Assembly (NCBI RefSeq): GCF_001484765.1 | Contig: NZ_KQ947376.1 | Location: 434,001-498,000 of the forward strand | Direction: 5' to 3' | Length of the DNA stretch: 64,000 nucleotides | Source of the DNA: Entomohabitans teleogrylli | Lineage (GTDB): Bacteria; Pseudomonadota; Gammaproteobacteria; Enterobacterales; Enterobacteriaceae | Shown here: piece by piece, positions 44,349 to 54,160 of the stretch | Layout of the letters: every line of letters begins with the position of its first letter | How positions within the stretch are numbered: the stretch's first letter is position 1 | Program-made: the position numbers and the translations under genes | Notes under the pieces: model-generated | Told to the model about the DNA's origin: nothing | The model's database searches: none | The model's input: only the letters and a program-made list of their open reading frames with translations

Positions 44349-46484
44349 ATGAAAATTAATCACCTTATACGTTTCCCCCTTCCTCTGTTTCTGCTGCCGG
44401 CGATCTTCGCTCCCGGATACAGCGCCCCGCTCTATGCCGCTCAAAATCAACAATCGACGATGATCGTTACGGCAACCCCGGGGGCGGTTTCCGAACTGGA
44501 TACTCCCGCCGCGGTGAGCGTGGTTAATGGCGACGATATGCGCCGGGCGACGCCGCGGGTCAATCTGTCTGAGGGGTTGGGCGCGGTACCGGGGCTGCAA
44601 ATCCAGAACCGGCAAAATTTTGCCCAGGATCTGCAGATTTCGATGCGCGGCTTCGGCTCCCGCTCTACCTACGGCGTGCGCGGTATCCGCATGTATGTCG
44701 ACGGCATTCCGGCAACCATGCCTGACGGCCAGGGGCAGACATCAAATATTGACATCAACAGCATTGACCATCTGGAAGTGCTGCGTGGTCCCTACTCCGC
44801 CCTGTACGGCAATGCCTCCGGGGGGGTTATCAATATTGCCAGCCAGACCGGCCGGCAGCCCACCACCCTCGAAGCGGGTACCTGGTACGGTAGCTATGGC
44901 TCATGGCGCAATAACCTGAAAATTTCCGGCGCTACCGGGGACGGTACCCGGGCCGGCGATGTGGATTACATGCTGTCCGCCAGCCGCTTTACCACCCAGG
45001 GCTTTCGCGATCACAGCGGCGCGCGTAAAAATACCGGTAACGGAAAGATCGGCGTGCGTCTTAACGACGTCAGTAAATTGACGCTCAGTTTCAACAGCGT
45101 GGATATTAAAGCTAACGATCCCGGCGGTCTGACCGGGCAGGAGTGGCGCGATAATCCACGCCAGGCGCCGCGCGCCGACCAGTACAATACCCGCAAAACC
45201 GTAAAACAAAACCAGATTGGCGTACGTTATGACCTCCAGCCAGGGGCAAATGACGATCTCAGCGCAATGGCCTGGGCCGGCGAGCGGGAAACGGTGCAGT
45301 ATCAGTCGATTCCCGTCGCCCCACAGCTCAACCCGACCCACCCCGGCGGGGTTATCTCCCTGACCCGCCACTATCAGGGCATCGATACCCGCTGGACACA
45401 CCGGGACACGCTGTTCAGTCTGCCGGTCAGCTTCACCGCCGGCGTGGACTATGAAACCATGACCGAAAAGCGCAAGGGGTACGAAAACTTTCGCGAACAA
45501 AATGGCGTCACGGTACCAGGGGAAAAAGGTAATCTGCGCCGCGATGAGCGCAACCTGATGTGGAATCTCGATCCCTACCTGCAAACCTCCTGGCAATTGA
45601 CGGACAAACTGAGCTTTGACGCCGGCGTGCGCTATAGCTCTATCTGGTTTGATTCCAACGACCACTACATTACCGCCGCCAACGGCGATGACAGCGGCGA
45701 TACCCGCTACCATAAATGGCTGCCGGTCGGCTCCCTGAAATATGCCCTGACCGAAAGCTGGAATGTTTACCTTTCCGCGGGGCGCGGATTTGAAACGCCG
45801 ACCATTAATGAGCTTTCCTACCGCGCTGACGGCCAGAGCGGCCTGAACTTCGGCCTGCAACCGTCAACCAGCAACAATGTGGAAATCGGCAGTAAAACCC
45901 GCCTCGGCAATGGGCTGCTTACCGCCACGCTGTTCCAGTCCGACACCGATAATGAACTGGTGGTGGACCAGAGCAGCGGCGGTCGTACCAGCTACAAAAA
46001 TGCCGGGAAAACCCGCCGCCGCGGCGCCGAGCTGTCCTTCGATCAGCAGTTCGGCTATGACTGGCGGTTACAGATGGCCTGGACCTGGCTGGACGCCACC
46101 TATCGCACCAATGTGTGCGGCGCGGAACAGGACTGTCGCGGTAACCGGATGCCAGGTATCGCCCGCAACATGGGCTACGCCAGTTTTGGTTATCAACCGG
46201 AGAGCGGCTGGTACGCCGGTGCGGATATCCACTATCTGAGCGACATTGAGGCCAATGACCAAAACACCGCCCGGGCGCCCTCCTGGACCACGGTGGGACT
46301 GAATACCGGGTATAAACTGCGAGCCGGCGACTGGCTGCTCGATCTCTTCGGCCGGGCGGATAATCTGTTCGACCGCCAGTATGTCGGATCGGTCATCGTT
46401 AATGAGAGTAATGGTCGTTATTTTGAACCGGCCCCCGGCCGCAATTACAGTATTGGCGCCACCATCAGCTATCAGTTTAATTAA
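44349..46484 (+). CDS. pqqU: TonB-dependent receptor PqqU (YncD)
   Basis: A 711-residue outer-membrane receptor (E. coli YncD 700). The signal peptide is followed by the plug domain (about 40-155: VSELDTPAAVSVV, LRGPYSALYGNASGGVINI) and a 22-strand barrel ending in NYSIGATISYQFN. Conserved blocks such as GRGFETPTINELSYRADGQSG and GNRMPGIARNMGYASFGYQP match YncD. E. coli YncD has been shown to import the cofactor pyrroloquinoline quinone. The ribosome site is weak. Confidence 0.94.
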   Translation: MKINHLIRFPLPLFLLPAIFAPGYSAPLYAAQNQQSTMIVTATPGAVSELDTPAAVSVVNGDDMRRATPRVNLSEGLGAVPGLQIQNRQNFAQDLQISMRGFGSRSTYGVRGIRMYVDGIPATMPDGQGQTSNIDINSIDHLEVLRGPYSALYGNASGGVINIASQTGRQPTTLEAGTWYGSYGSWRNNLKISGATGDGTRAGDVDYMLSASRFTTQGFRDHSGARKNTGNGKIGVRLNDVSKLTLSFNSVDIKANDPGGLTGQEWRDNPRQAPRADQYNTRKTVKQNQIGVRYDLQPGANDDLSAMAWAGERETVQYQSIPVAPQLNPTHPGGVISLTRHYQGIDTRWTHRDTLFSLPVSFTAGVDYETMTEKRKGYENFREQNGVTVPGEKGNLRRDERNLMWNLDPYLQTSWQLTDKLSFDAGVRYSSIWFDSNDHYITAANGDDSGDTRYHKWLPVGSLKYALTESWNVYLSAGRGFETPTINELSYRADGQSGLNFGLQPSTSNNVEIGSKTRLGNGLLTATLFQSDTDNELVVDQSSGGRTSYKNAGKTRRRGAELSFDQQFGYDWRLQMAWTWLDATYRTNVCGAEQDCRGNRMPGIARNMGYASFGYQPESGWYAGADIHYLSDIEANDQNTARAPSWTTVGLNTGYKLRAGDWLLDLFGRADNLFDRQYVGSVIVNESNGRYFEPAPGRNYSIGATISYQFN

Positions 46485-46488
46485 CGTC

Positions 46489-46512
46489 AGCGGGCGGGAG
46501 ATTAATCCCGCT
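46489..46512 (+). terminator. Short hairpin after pqqU
   Basis: A six-pair stem, AGCGGG and CCCGCT, with a 12-nt loop immediately after the pqqU stop; only GTTAAT follows. Weak terminator candidate. Confidence 0.35.
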
Positions 46513-46972
46513 CGTTAATATTTGCTCCGACGCATTATCGCCCTTTTTCACCGCCGCCCCGGCAGATCGGGTCACTGGCTAATAGCTTTGCAAAAATCTA
46601 TCACGCCCGGATATGCCTTTAATTTTCCTGATCTTTCGGCCTGCCCTGAACGCTACATTCAGTAACGAAAAGCCACTACATCCGCTCAGAGCCCGGCGCT
46701 GAAGCGCGCCTGTCGTCAGCGTTTTCGGCCTGCCGGAAACGTCGGTCCCGCCCTGCTGTCTGTATCTGTCCGTCTTCTGGCTGGCGATATAACTGTTGTC
46801 CGACGATCGGGAAGACACCTCGCAAAATGGGTTGATGAATCACTATTTTTATTGGCACTTCCTCCGCTATTGCACAAAATAGCGGCGGTGCTCCGTGATA
46901 TCGGTAATTGGCGATATGTGCTATATTGTAGATATGGTATATATTAGCTATTGCGATAGTAAGGAGTGAACA
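46513..46972. other. Promoter/operator region of the RES toxin-antitoxin locus
   Basis: 460 bp without a credible gene. Close to the antitoxin start there is a perfect hairpin (CCGCTATT/AATAGCGG, 46864-46885). Then comes an inverted repeat ATATCG-N8-CGATAT (46898-46917), then AT-rich sequence with repeated TATAT motifs up to AAGGAG before the ATG. Such repeats are typical of self-repressed toxin-antitoxin promoters. Confidence 0.5.
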
Positions 46973-47662
46973 ATGGCTGGCAAACAAAAGGCAACTGACG
47001 TCCCCGTGACCGTACTTTGTGTTAGTCCGCAACCGGGCGGGCGACCACCGCAACAAACGGTCATGTACGCAGAGGTGCCTCAGGATCAGGCGGATCGGTA
47101 TATTATGGTGCAAATCCCCGACACAATGGATACCCGCGATTTTTATCTGGCGCTGGAAAGCGCCATGACCACGCTGGTAAATGTGAAAACGCGCCGCGCG
47201 GCGGCAGATCAACCACTTCAGGCGCCGGAGGCGGCGGCGACCCCGGCGTTCAGCCAGCGCAACAGCGACAGACTGAATGGGCTGAAAGAAAGCGTTCTGG
47301 CGGACAGCCGCTGGCTGCTGGCCCGGGAGGTCAGCGAACTCACCGGCTCTGGCATCGCGGTTAAAAACCCCAGCGCGGTCCCCAATCGCTGGAAGCGGGC
47401 CAAAAAAATCTTCGCCATTCCGCTGGAGGGCAAAGATCTCTACCCGGCCTATGCGCTGGATGAAGGCGGGCAGCCCCTGCCGGTCGTTAAAAAGTTGCTT
47501 GAACTGTTTGGCGAGTCAAAGACCCCCTGGTCTCTGGCGTTCTGGTTTGGCTCTCCGAATAGCTGGTTGAGCAATCAGAAGCCGAAAGATTGTCTGGTCG
47601 CGCAGCCGGAAGCGGTATATCACGCGGCGCAGCAAGAGCGGGAAGGTCCGCTGCATGGCTGA
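46973..47662 (+). CDS. Antitoxin-like protein with C-terminal MbcA/ParS/Xre-type toxin-binding domain
   Basis: A 229-residue protein. The C-terminal 60 residues (PLPVVKKLLELFGESKTPWSLAFW, then WLSNQKPKDCLVAQPEAVYHAA) resemble the MbcA/ParS/Xre toxin-binding domain. Residues 100-165 (LLAREVSELTG, VPNRWKRAKKIFAIPL) may be the DNA-binding part, and 1-75 are unassigned. It is larger than usual RES antitoxins. Its stop overlaps the start of the RES gene by 8 bp, the usual antitoxin-first arrangement. It would neutralise the RES toxin and repress the operon. Confidence 0.75.
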   Translation: MAGKQKATDVPVTVLCVSPQPGGRPPQQTVMYAEVPQDQADRYIMVQIPDTMDTRDFYLALESAMTTLVNVKTRRAAADQPLQAPEAAATPAFSQRNSDRLNGLKESVLADSRWLLAREVSELTGSGIAVKNPSAVPNRWKRAKKIFAIPLEGKDLYPAYALDEGGQPLPVVKKLLELFGESKTPWSLAFWFGSPNSWLSNQKPKDCLVAQPEAVYHAAQQEREGPLHG

Positions 47663-48316
47663 GCATGAAACGGCCTGCCAGCTTCCCTTCCCTGAACCGC
47701 CGGCCAGCGCGCTGATAAAAACCGCGCTCTGGCCGGCCGGGAAACCCATTGAGCGCATCCACTCCACCCGTCTGGCGGGGGCGCTGTTTAACCCCGGCTA
47801 CGGCAGCGCACGCTTCAGCCCACTCACTCCGGCCCCTGGCGTCACCATTCCCACACTGTACGGGGCGGAAAGTATTGACGTGGCGCTGATGGAAACCCTG
47901 CTTCACGATTTACCGCTGCGCTGTGCCGGTCTGGGGGTTGAATTAAGTAAACTCCAGGCGTTGACCCATAGCCAGTTAATCGCCCGCGAGGATCTGGCGC
48001 TGCTCGATGTCAATCCGCGCACCCTCAAAAAACTGGGTATCACTCAGTATCAGCTACTCGGCTCCGGCCTGAGGACTGGCCCGACACCCGGCGCTGGGCG
48101 GCGCAGTTTTACCGCGATAATCCCACGGCTCAGGGGCTGCGCTGGGCATCGAAACAGCATGGCGACAAAGCGCTGATGCTGTTTGGCGACCGTATTACGC
48201 CAGGCAGCCTGCAGCTCAATTTCTCGACGCCCGCGGCCTCATCTCCCGCATTGTATCTTGCGCTGGAAAGGCTGGCGGACGAGATGGCGCTGGCGCTGAT
48301 ACCCGACATCCTGTAG
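47655..48316 (+). pseudogene. RES-domain toxin, interrupted by a frameshift
   Basis: Residues 1-137 read normally, with the RES arginine region (RIHSTRLAGALFNPGYGSARF) and ALMETLLHD. Near 48064-48070 the frame moves by one base. The continuing RES C terminus (DWPDTRRWAAQFYRDN, then QGLRWASKQHGDKALMLFGDR) lies in another frame and ends at TAG 48314-48316. Restoring a single G in the GG at about 48065 would join the halves. Unshifted translation stops at 48176 with an unrelated tail. RES toxins deplete NAD+; this copy is probably inactive unless it is a sequencing error. Confidence 0.82.
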
Positions 48317-48530
48317 CGCCCTTGCCGGCATGGCGCAGACCGCGCTCAAATACGGGCGGTGTCAGAACGGCGCTGAACAAAGGGAGGTAAAGTTTCATCC
48401 CCTGACTGCAAAGTGACAGGCCTCTCCGGGGTATCGTCGTCTCTCCCCAGGCGGGCGGGTACTGTAACGCCCGGTGATTTCCCCTGCGTCTTCTATACTT
48501 TTTATTATCTTGTCTTAGCCCGGGAAGCCT

Positions 48531-49649
48531 ATGCCATTAGCTGAATTTCACCGCTCAACCCCCTTTACCATGGGCATCGAACTGGAACTGCAGGTGATTG
48601 ATCCCCCCGGCTACAACCTGAGCCAAGATTCCAGCGCGCTGATTGATGCAATTACCCCGGAGATTACCGCCGGCGAGGTCAAACACGACATCACCGAAAG
48701 CATGCTGGAGATAGCCACCGGCGTCTGTAACGATATTCACCAGGCGGCGAGCCAGTTCAGCGCGATTCAGCAACGCATTCTGCACCATACCGGCCGCTTA
48801 AATTTGCTGATTAGCGGCGGCGGTACTCATCCGTTTCAGACCTGGCAGCGCCAGGAAATCAGTGATGACGCCCGCTACCACCGTTCGCTGGAGATGTTCG
48901 GCTATCTGATTCGCCAGGCCACGGTATTCGGTCAGCATGTCCATATCGGCTGTCCGGACGGCGATGACGCGATTTACCTGATGCACGGGCTGGCGCGCTA
49001 CGTCCCACACTGTATTGCGCTGGCTGCCTGTTCGCCGTGGATACAGGGTCATGACACCGGTTTTGCCTCATCGCGGCTGAATATCTTTTCCGCATTTCCC
49101 GATCACGGTCCGGCGCCATGGATGAATAACTGGAATGATTTTTCGCGGGTTTTCCGCCATCTGGAAAGTACCGGGATGGTAGAAAGCGTTAAGGATTTAC
49201 ACTGGGATATTCGTCCCAGTCCGAAATTCGGCACCGTAGAAGTCCGGGTAATGGATACGCCGTTAACCCTCAGTCACGCCATTAACATTGCCGGGTTTAT
49301 CCAGGCGCTCTCCTGCTGGCTGCTAACGGAAAAGCCGTCTAAACCCTGTCGGGACGATTATTTACTGTACCCCTTTAACCGCTTCCAGGCCTGCCGCTAC
49401 GGGCTTAACGGAACCCTGACCGACCCGCGCGACGGCAGCCAGACCACCATTGGCGAAGATATCCTGCGTCTGCTGGATAAAATCGCCCCCGCCGCCGCAA
49501 AACTTGGCGCAGACAGTGCGCTGGACGAGCTGGCGCGTTTTGTTCGCCAGCCGGAAAACGTGTCGGATACCCTGCGCGCCGCCGTGGCCGATGGGGGCTC
49601 GCTTTCTGCGCTGGTGCGCAAACATTGTGAATTGTGGGCGGCGCAGTAA
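48531..49649 (+). CDS. ybdK: YbdK family carboxylate-amine (glutamate-cysteine) ligase
   Basis: A 372-residue protein, the same length as E. coli Ybd[53 protein letters not shown] and [22 protein letters not shown] are GCS2-family blocks. E. coli YbdK has weak gamma-glutamylcysteine synthetase activity in vitro; the true role is uncertain. It is a single gene followed by a strong terminator. Confidence 0.94.
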   Translation: MPLAEFHRSTPFTMGIELELQVIDPPGYNLSQDSSALIDAITPEITAGEVKHDITESMLEIATGVCNDIHQAASQFSAIQQRILHHTGRLNLLISGGGTHPFQTWQRQEISDDARYHRSLEMFGYLIRQATVFGQHVHIGCPDGDDAIYLMHGLARYVPHCIALAACSPWIQGHDTGFASSRLNIFSAFPDHGPAPWMNNWNDFSRVFRHLESTGMVESVKDLHWDIRPSPKFGTVEVRVMDTPLTLSHAINIAGFIQALSCWLLTEKPSKPCRDDYLLYPFNRFQACRYGLNGTLTDPRDGSQTTIGEDILRLLDKIAPAAAKLGADSALDELARFVRQPENVSDTLRAAVADGGSLSALVRKHCELWAAQ

Positions 49650-49684
49650 CCCTTTTCCCCTGACCGTCGTCACACCCCGGCCAT

Positions 49685-49728
49685 AAAAACCGCTCACTTC
49701 GCCGCACAGCGAAGTGAGGCGCGGTTTT
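49685..49728 (+). terminator. Intrinsic terminator of ybdK
   Basis: A ten-pair stem (CTCACTTCGC and GCGAAGTGAG) with outer AAAACC/GGTTTT pairs, about 35 bp after the ybdK stop, ending in GGTTTTAT. Confidence 0.85.
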
Positions 49729-49773
49729 ATTCCGTATTATCAGGATCTTCACACTAATAATACGGAGGCAGCC

Positions 49774-50169
49774 ATGTACGATATCCATGTACAGTTAGCA
49801 GACACCCCTGGCGCGCTGGGGCGTTTCGGGCGCATCATGGGCGCCGCCGGCGTCAGTCTGGAAGGGGGCGGCGTTTTCAGCGCCGCGGGGGTTTGCCATG
49901 GGCACTTTTTAGTCGCCGACGGGCGCGCCGCCGCCGAAGCCGCCCAGCAGGCCGGCGTGGCGGTCGTCGCGGTGCGCGAAGTGCTTATCCGCCAGTTGAA
50001 TCAGCAATTGCCCGGGCAACTCGGCGAGATTTGCGCCATACTCGGCGCCGCGAATATCAATATAGTGACTCAGTACAGCGATCACGATAATCGACTGATC
50101 CTGGTGACCGATGATAATGATAAAGCGCGGATACTCACCGAAGCCTGGACACCGCCGGAGGCGCCATGA
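49774..50169 (+). CDS. Tandem ACT-domain protein
   Basis: A 131-residue protein made of two ACT-like modules. The first is DIHVQLADTPGALGRFGRIM (residues 3-65). The second is RQLNQQLPGQLGEICAILGAANINI (about 72-125). ACT domains bind amino acids and usually regulate attached or partner proteins. The start at 49774 follows ACGGAGG. The stop overlaps the next start (ATGA), tying it to a winged-helix regulator, which suggests that it gives ligand input to that regulator. Confidence 0.8.
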   Translation: MYDIHVQLADTPGALGRFGRIMGAAGVSLEGGGVFSAAGVCHGHFLVADGRAAAEAAQQAGVAVVAVREVLIRQLNQQLPGQLGEICAILGAANINIVTQYSDHDNRLILVTDDNDKARILTEAWTPPEAP

Positions 50170-50849
50170 CTGAAGAGGAATGTTTGCCCGAGCGACTGGC
50201 CCGCGTCGCGGCGGCGATTGCCGACGCCAGCCGGGCGCGGATGCTCAACGCCATGATGGACGGAAGGGCGTGGACCGCGACCGAACTGAGTCTGGCGGCC
50301 GGCGTTTCCCCTTCGACCGCCAGCAGCCACCTGGCGCGCTTAACAGAGCAAGATCTGACCCATTGTGTGCGCCAGGGCAAACATCGTTACTACCGCATCG
50401 CCCGTCATGATGTCGCTCATCTGCTGGAGATGCTGATGCATGTTGCCGACAGGCCTTCGCCAGCGCTGAAAACCCGCACTCCGGACAGCCTGCGTTTCGC
50501 CCGCACCTGCTATGACCATCTGGCCGGCAGCCTGGGCGTCGCGCTGCACAATGCGATCCTCGCCAGAGGATGGCTGGCGGAAGATACCTATCAGTTGACC
50601 CATGAAGGTGAGCGCCAGTTTATCCGGTTGGGTATTGACTGCCAGGCCGCTGGCTCGCGCCCCTTTGCCTGCCATTGCCTCGACTGGAGCGAGAGGCGAA
50701 TGCACATTGGCGGCCAGTGCGGCGCCCGGCTACTGGCGCTGTTTATCGATAAACGCTGGCTGACTCGCATCCCCGATAGCCGCCAGCTAACCCTGACATC
50801 CCCCGGGGAGAAAATGCTGAAACGACACTTCGGACTGGAACATGGCTGA
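50166..50849 (+). CDS. ArsR-family winged-helix transcriptional regulator
   Basis: A 227-residue protein. The ArsR-type helix-turn-helix lies at residues 12-85 (RLARVAAAIADASRARMLNA, then TELSLAAGVSPSTASSHLARL). The C-terminal 140 residues contain Cys- and His-bearing motifs (ARTCYDHLAGSLGV; PFACHCLDWSERRMHIGGQC) that could bind a metal or another ligand. It is coupled to the ACT-domain gene by a 4-bp overlap and is convergent with mhpT. Its targets are unknown. Confidence 0.85.
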   Translation: MTEEECLPERLARVAAAIADASRARMLNAMMDGRAWTATELSLAAGVSPSTASSHLARLTEQDLTHCVRQGKHRYYRIARHDVAHLLEMLMHVADRPSPALKTRTPDSLRFARTCYDHLAGSLGVALHNAILARGWLAEDTYQLTHEGERQFIRLGIDCQAAGSRPFACHCLDWSERRMHIGGQCGARLLALFIDKRWLTRIPDSRQLTLTSPGEKMLKRHFGLEHG

Positions 50850-50852
50850 TGC

Positions 50853-50876
50853 GGCGGGGAATCACGGTTCCCCGCC
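50853..50876. terminator. Hairpin between the ArsR-type gene and mhpT
   Basis: A nine-pair perfect stem, GGCGGGGAA and TTCCCCGCC, with a 6-nt loop in the 34 bp between convergent stops. It probably serves both transcripts, although T-runs are absent. Confidence 0.6.
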
Positions 50877-50883
50877 CTGATAT

Positions 50884-52086
50884 TCACGCCGCGGCGAGCT
50901 GCTTCTGGCGATTCATCAGCCAGAAAACGGCTATCCCGGCCAGCACAATGCCCGGCGCCGATGCCGCCATCACCCCTACGGTGCCGGTGCCCAGCGCCAG
51001 CATCTTTCCGGCCAGTAAAGGGCCGCTCATCGCCCCCAGCCGCCCCACCGCGACCGCCGTCCCGACGCCGCTGGCGCGGATTTCAGTACGGTAGAACAGC
51101 GGCGCCAGCGCGTACAGTACACTCTGCCCACCGGTGGCGAACAGACCGGCGACAAACCCGGACGCCAGCATCAGGCCAAAGGTCGCCGCGCTACCCAGCG
51201 CCAGCAGAGAAGCCAGCATGCCGCTGTAGATCAGCAGCGCCAGGCTCAGCGGACGGAGCTTATCCATCAATGCGCCCAGCAGCAGCGTGCCCACCGCGGC
51301 GCCGATCTGTAACGCGAACATCACCCATGCCGCCTGCGCGGCGCTGAATCCCTGCTCCACCAGCAACATTGGCAGCCAGTTGATTAGTATATACACCACC
51401 AGCAGGGTGAAGAAATAACACAGCCATAACAGCAATGTGGCGCGGACAGTATCAGGAGCAAACAGCGCCCGTAGCGGAACCGCCTGGCGGATCTGACGCT
51501 GACTGAAAGCGCTGGATTCCGGTAGCCAGCGCGCCAGCAGCGGCACCAGCAACAGAGGAATCACGCCGCCCACCCAAAAGACGGTTTGCCACGCCATCGC
51601 CGCTCCGGCAAAGCCCAGCGTGGCGGCCAGCGCCGCGCCGATGGGAACGCCGCAGTACATCAGGCTGACAGCCGTTCCGCGTCGCCGCGGACCGGCGGCT
51701 TCCGAGGTCAGCGCAATCAGATTGGGCAGCGCCGCCCCCAGCCCGACGCCGGTCAGCAGGCGGGCCAGCACCAGCGAATAAAAATCCCACGCCAGCGCGC
51801 TGGCAATGGAAAACAGACCAAACAGCGCCACCGAGCCGATTAACACCCGTTTGCGGCCGAAGCGGTCAGCGAGCATACCGCCCACCAGCGCCCCCGGCAG
51901 CAGACCGAGTATCCCGGCGCTGAAAATCCAGCCCATTTGCATTTTATCCAGCGCGAAGTGGCTGGCGATACCGACCGCCGCGATGCCAGCCGCCTGAAGA
52001 TCCAGCCCCTCCATCAGGGCGACGAGAAAACAGAGTCCGATGGTCATCACCAGACGCGAGTTGTGTTTGGGGATAAGGCCATTCAT
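50884..52086 (-). CDS. mhpT: MhpT, 3-(3-hydroxyphenyl)propionate MFS transporter
   Basis: A 400-residue, 12-helix major facilitator of the aromatic acid/H+ symporter type. GGMLADRFGRKRVLIGSVALFG is the conserved loop 2-3 motif, and PLRALFAPDTVRATLLLW matches the central loop. It imports 3-(3-hydroxyphenyl)propionate. It is the last gene of the mhp operon, with a 104-bp gap after mhpE. Confidence 0.93.
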   Translation of the reverse strand: MNGLIPKHNSRLVMTIGLCFLVALMEGLDLQAAGIAAVGIASHFALDKMQMGWIFSAGILGLLPGALVGGMLADRFGRKRVLIGSVALFGLFSIASALAWDFYSLVLARLLTGVGLGAALPNLIALTSEAAGPRRRGTAVSLMYCGVPIGAALAATLGFAGAAMAWQTVFWVGGVIPLLLVPLLARWLPESSAFSQRQIRQAVPLRALFAPDTVRATLLLWLCYFFTLLVVYILINWLPMLLVEQGFSAAQAAWVMFALQIGAAVGTLLLGALMDKLRPLSLALLIYSGMLASLLALGSAATFGLMLASGFVAGLFATGGQSVLYALAPLFYRTEIRASGVGTAVAVGRLGAMSGPLLAGKMLALGTGTVGVMAASAPGIVLAGIAVFWLMNRQKQLAAA

Positions 52087-52190
52087 AGCGATACCTTTGA
52101 GGTAAACGATGCAGGTGAAAAGGCGGCGGGTACATTGCCAGCCGCACAGTTAATAACGGGCCAGCCACTGGCGGCCCGGTACAACAAAAA

Positions 52191-53201
52191 TCAGCGGTTA
52201 CGCAGATCGAGCGCCACGTCGACAATCATGTCTTCCTGGCCGCCCACCATGCGCCGTTTGCCGAGTTCAACCAGAATATCTACCGCGCTGAGTCCATATT
52301 TAGCGGCGGCGACTTCACAGTGACGCAGGAAGCTGGAATAGACGCCGGCATAGCCCAGCGCCAGGGTTTCGCGATCCACCCGCACCGGACGATCCTGTAA
52401 CGGACGCACCAGATCGTCAGCGGCGTCCATCAGGGCATACAGATCGGTGCCGTGGTTCCAGCCCAGCTTGTCCGCCGCGGCGATAAACACTTCCAGCGGC
52501 GCGTTGCCGGCGCCGGCGCCCATTCCCGCCAGGCTGGCGTCGATACGGTCACAGCCCTCTTCCACCGCGGCAATGGAGTTGGCAACCCCAAGGCTGAGGT
52601 TATGATGGGCATGCATCCCGGTCTGGGTTTCCGGTTTCAGTACTGCCTTCAGCGCGCGGAACCGGGCGCGGATATCGTTCATATTCATCGCGCCGCCGGA
52701 GTCCACCACATAGATACAGGTAGCGCCGTACTCTTCCATTAATTTCGCCTGCCGGGCCAGATTTTCCGGCGACGTCATATGGCTCATCATCAGGAATCCG
52801 ACGGTATCCATGCCCAATTCCCGGGCCGAAGCGATATGCTGTTTTGACACATCGGCCTCGGTGCAGTGGGTCGCCACACGTACTACCCGCGCGCCGGCCT
52901 GCCAGGCATTTTTCAGATCGTGAATAGTGCCGATCCCCGGCAGCAGCAGCGTGGCGATACGCGCGTGCTTCACCACGTCAGCCGCCGCCTCAATCCATTC
53001 CAGATCGCTGTGAGCGCCAAATCCATAGTTAAAACTTGAGCCCTGCAGGCCGTCGCCGTGGGCCACTTCGATGGAGTCCACCCGGGCATCGTCAAGGGCT
53101 TTGGCGATTTGACGTACATTCTCCAGACTGTACTGGTGGCGAATGGCGTGCATACCGTCGCGCAGCGTGACATCGGAAATATAAAGTTTTTTACCGTTCA
53201 T
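52191..53201 (-). CDS. mhpE: MhpE, 4-hydroxy-2-oxovalerate aldolase
   Basis: A 336-residue HMGL-like TIM-barrel aldolase ([20 protein letters not shown]; metal-binding [15 protein letters not shown]). It cleaves 4-hydroxy-2-oxovalerate to pyruvate and acetaldehyde and channels the acetaldehyde to MhpF. The start overlaps the mhpF stop by 4 bp (ATGA), consistent with their complex. Confidence 0.96.
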   Translation of the reverse strand: MNGKKLYISDVTLRDGMHAIRHQYSLENVRQIAKALDDARVDSIEVAHGDGLQGSSFNYGFGAHSDLEWIEAAADVVKHARIATLLLPGIGTIHDLKNAWQAGARVVRVATHCTEADVSKQHIASARELGMDTVGFLMMSHMTSPENLARQAKLMEEYGATCIYVVDSGGAMNMNDIRARFRALKAVLKPETQTGMHAHHNLSLGVANSIAAVEEGCDRIDASLAGMGAGAGNAPLEVFIAAADKLGWNHGTDLYALMDAADDLVRPLQDRPVRVDRETLALGYAGVYSSFLRHCEVAAAKYGLSAVDILVELGKRRMVGGQEDMIVDVALDLRNR

Positions 53202-54148
53202 GCTGCCGCTCCTGAAACGTTAGCCAGTGACTGCGCCATCTTCTCCGCGGTAGCCAGCGCCGCGGAGGTCATAATGTCCAGATTGCCGGCGTAAGCCGGC
53301 AGATAGTGGGCCGCCCCTTCGACTTCCAGATACACTGCGGTTTTCAGGCCGGAGAAACGGCCCACGCCCGGCAGATTAACCGGCCGGTCTTTCGGGATCA
53401 CATCGAACTGCACCTGTTGCTTCAGCCGATAGCCAGGCACATAGGCCTGGACCGCCGCCGCCATCTCATTGATAGAGGCTTCAATCTCCGTCTGGCAGGC
53501 CAGGTCGCTGAGCACATAGACGGTGTCACGCATCATCAGCGGCGGTTCCGCCGGGTTGAGGACAATAATCGCTTTGCCCTTTTCCGCCCCCCCTACCACT
53601 TCGATAGCTTTCGAGGTGGTCTCGGTAAATTCGTCGATATTGGCGCGGGTGCCCGGGCCGGCGGATTTACTGGCGATGGAGGCGATGATCTCGGCGTAGT
53701 GAACTTTAGTGACGCGTGAGACCGCCGCCACCATGGGAATCGTCGCCTGACCGCCGCAGGTCACCATGTTCACGTTGCCGCGATCGAGGTTCTCTGCCAG
53801 GTTAACCACCGGCACGCAGTAAGGCCCGATGGCCGCCGGGGTCAGATCCACGAGACGAATGCCCGGTTTTACCGCCCGCAACGCCGCGTCATTTTTGACG
53901 TGGGCGCCGGCGCTGGTCGCATCGAACACAATATCGATATCGGCGAACTCCGCCATGCCGATCAGCCCGTCGACCCCTTCATGGGTGGTTGCCACGCCCA
54001 TGCGCCGCGCCCGCGCCAGACCGTCGGATTCCGGGTCGATGCCCACCATGGCGCCCATTTCCAGATGCTGACCGTGGCGCAAAATTTTAATCATCAGATC
54101 GGTACCGATATTGCCGGAGCCAATAATGGCGACTTTTATCTTACTCAT
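53198..54148 (-). CDS. mhpF: MhpF, acylating acetaldehyde dehydrogenase
   Basis: A 316-residue enzyme. The nucleotide-binding motif is [11 protein letters not shown] and the catalytic cysteine is Cys131 in [13 protein letters not shown]. It converts acetaldehyde, NAD+ and CoA to acetyl-CoA. It works in complex with MhpE. Confidence 0.96.
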   Translation of the reverse strand: MSKIKVAIIGSGNIGTDLMIKILRHGQHLEMGAMVGIDPESDGLARARRMGVATTHEGVDGLIGMAEFADIDIVFDATSAGAHVKNDAALRAVKPGIRLVDLTPAAIGPYCVPVVNLAENLDRGNVNMVTCGGQATIPMVAAVSRVTKVHYAEIIASIASKSAGPGTRANIDEFTETTSKAIEVVGGAEKGKAIIVLNPAEPPLMMRDTVYVLSDLACQTEIEASINEMAAAVQAYVPGYRLKQQVQFDVIPKDRPVNLPGVGRFSGLKTAVYLEVEGAAHYLPAYAGNLDIMTSAALATAEKMAQSLANVSGAAA

Positions 54149-54160
54149 GATTGAGATCCT

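Noticed and set aside
44901-45860. 319-codon open frame antisense to pqqU
   Set aside because: It lies wholly inside a well-supported TonB receptor gene and its translation resembles no family.
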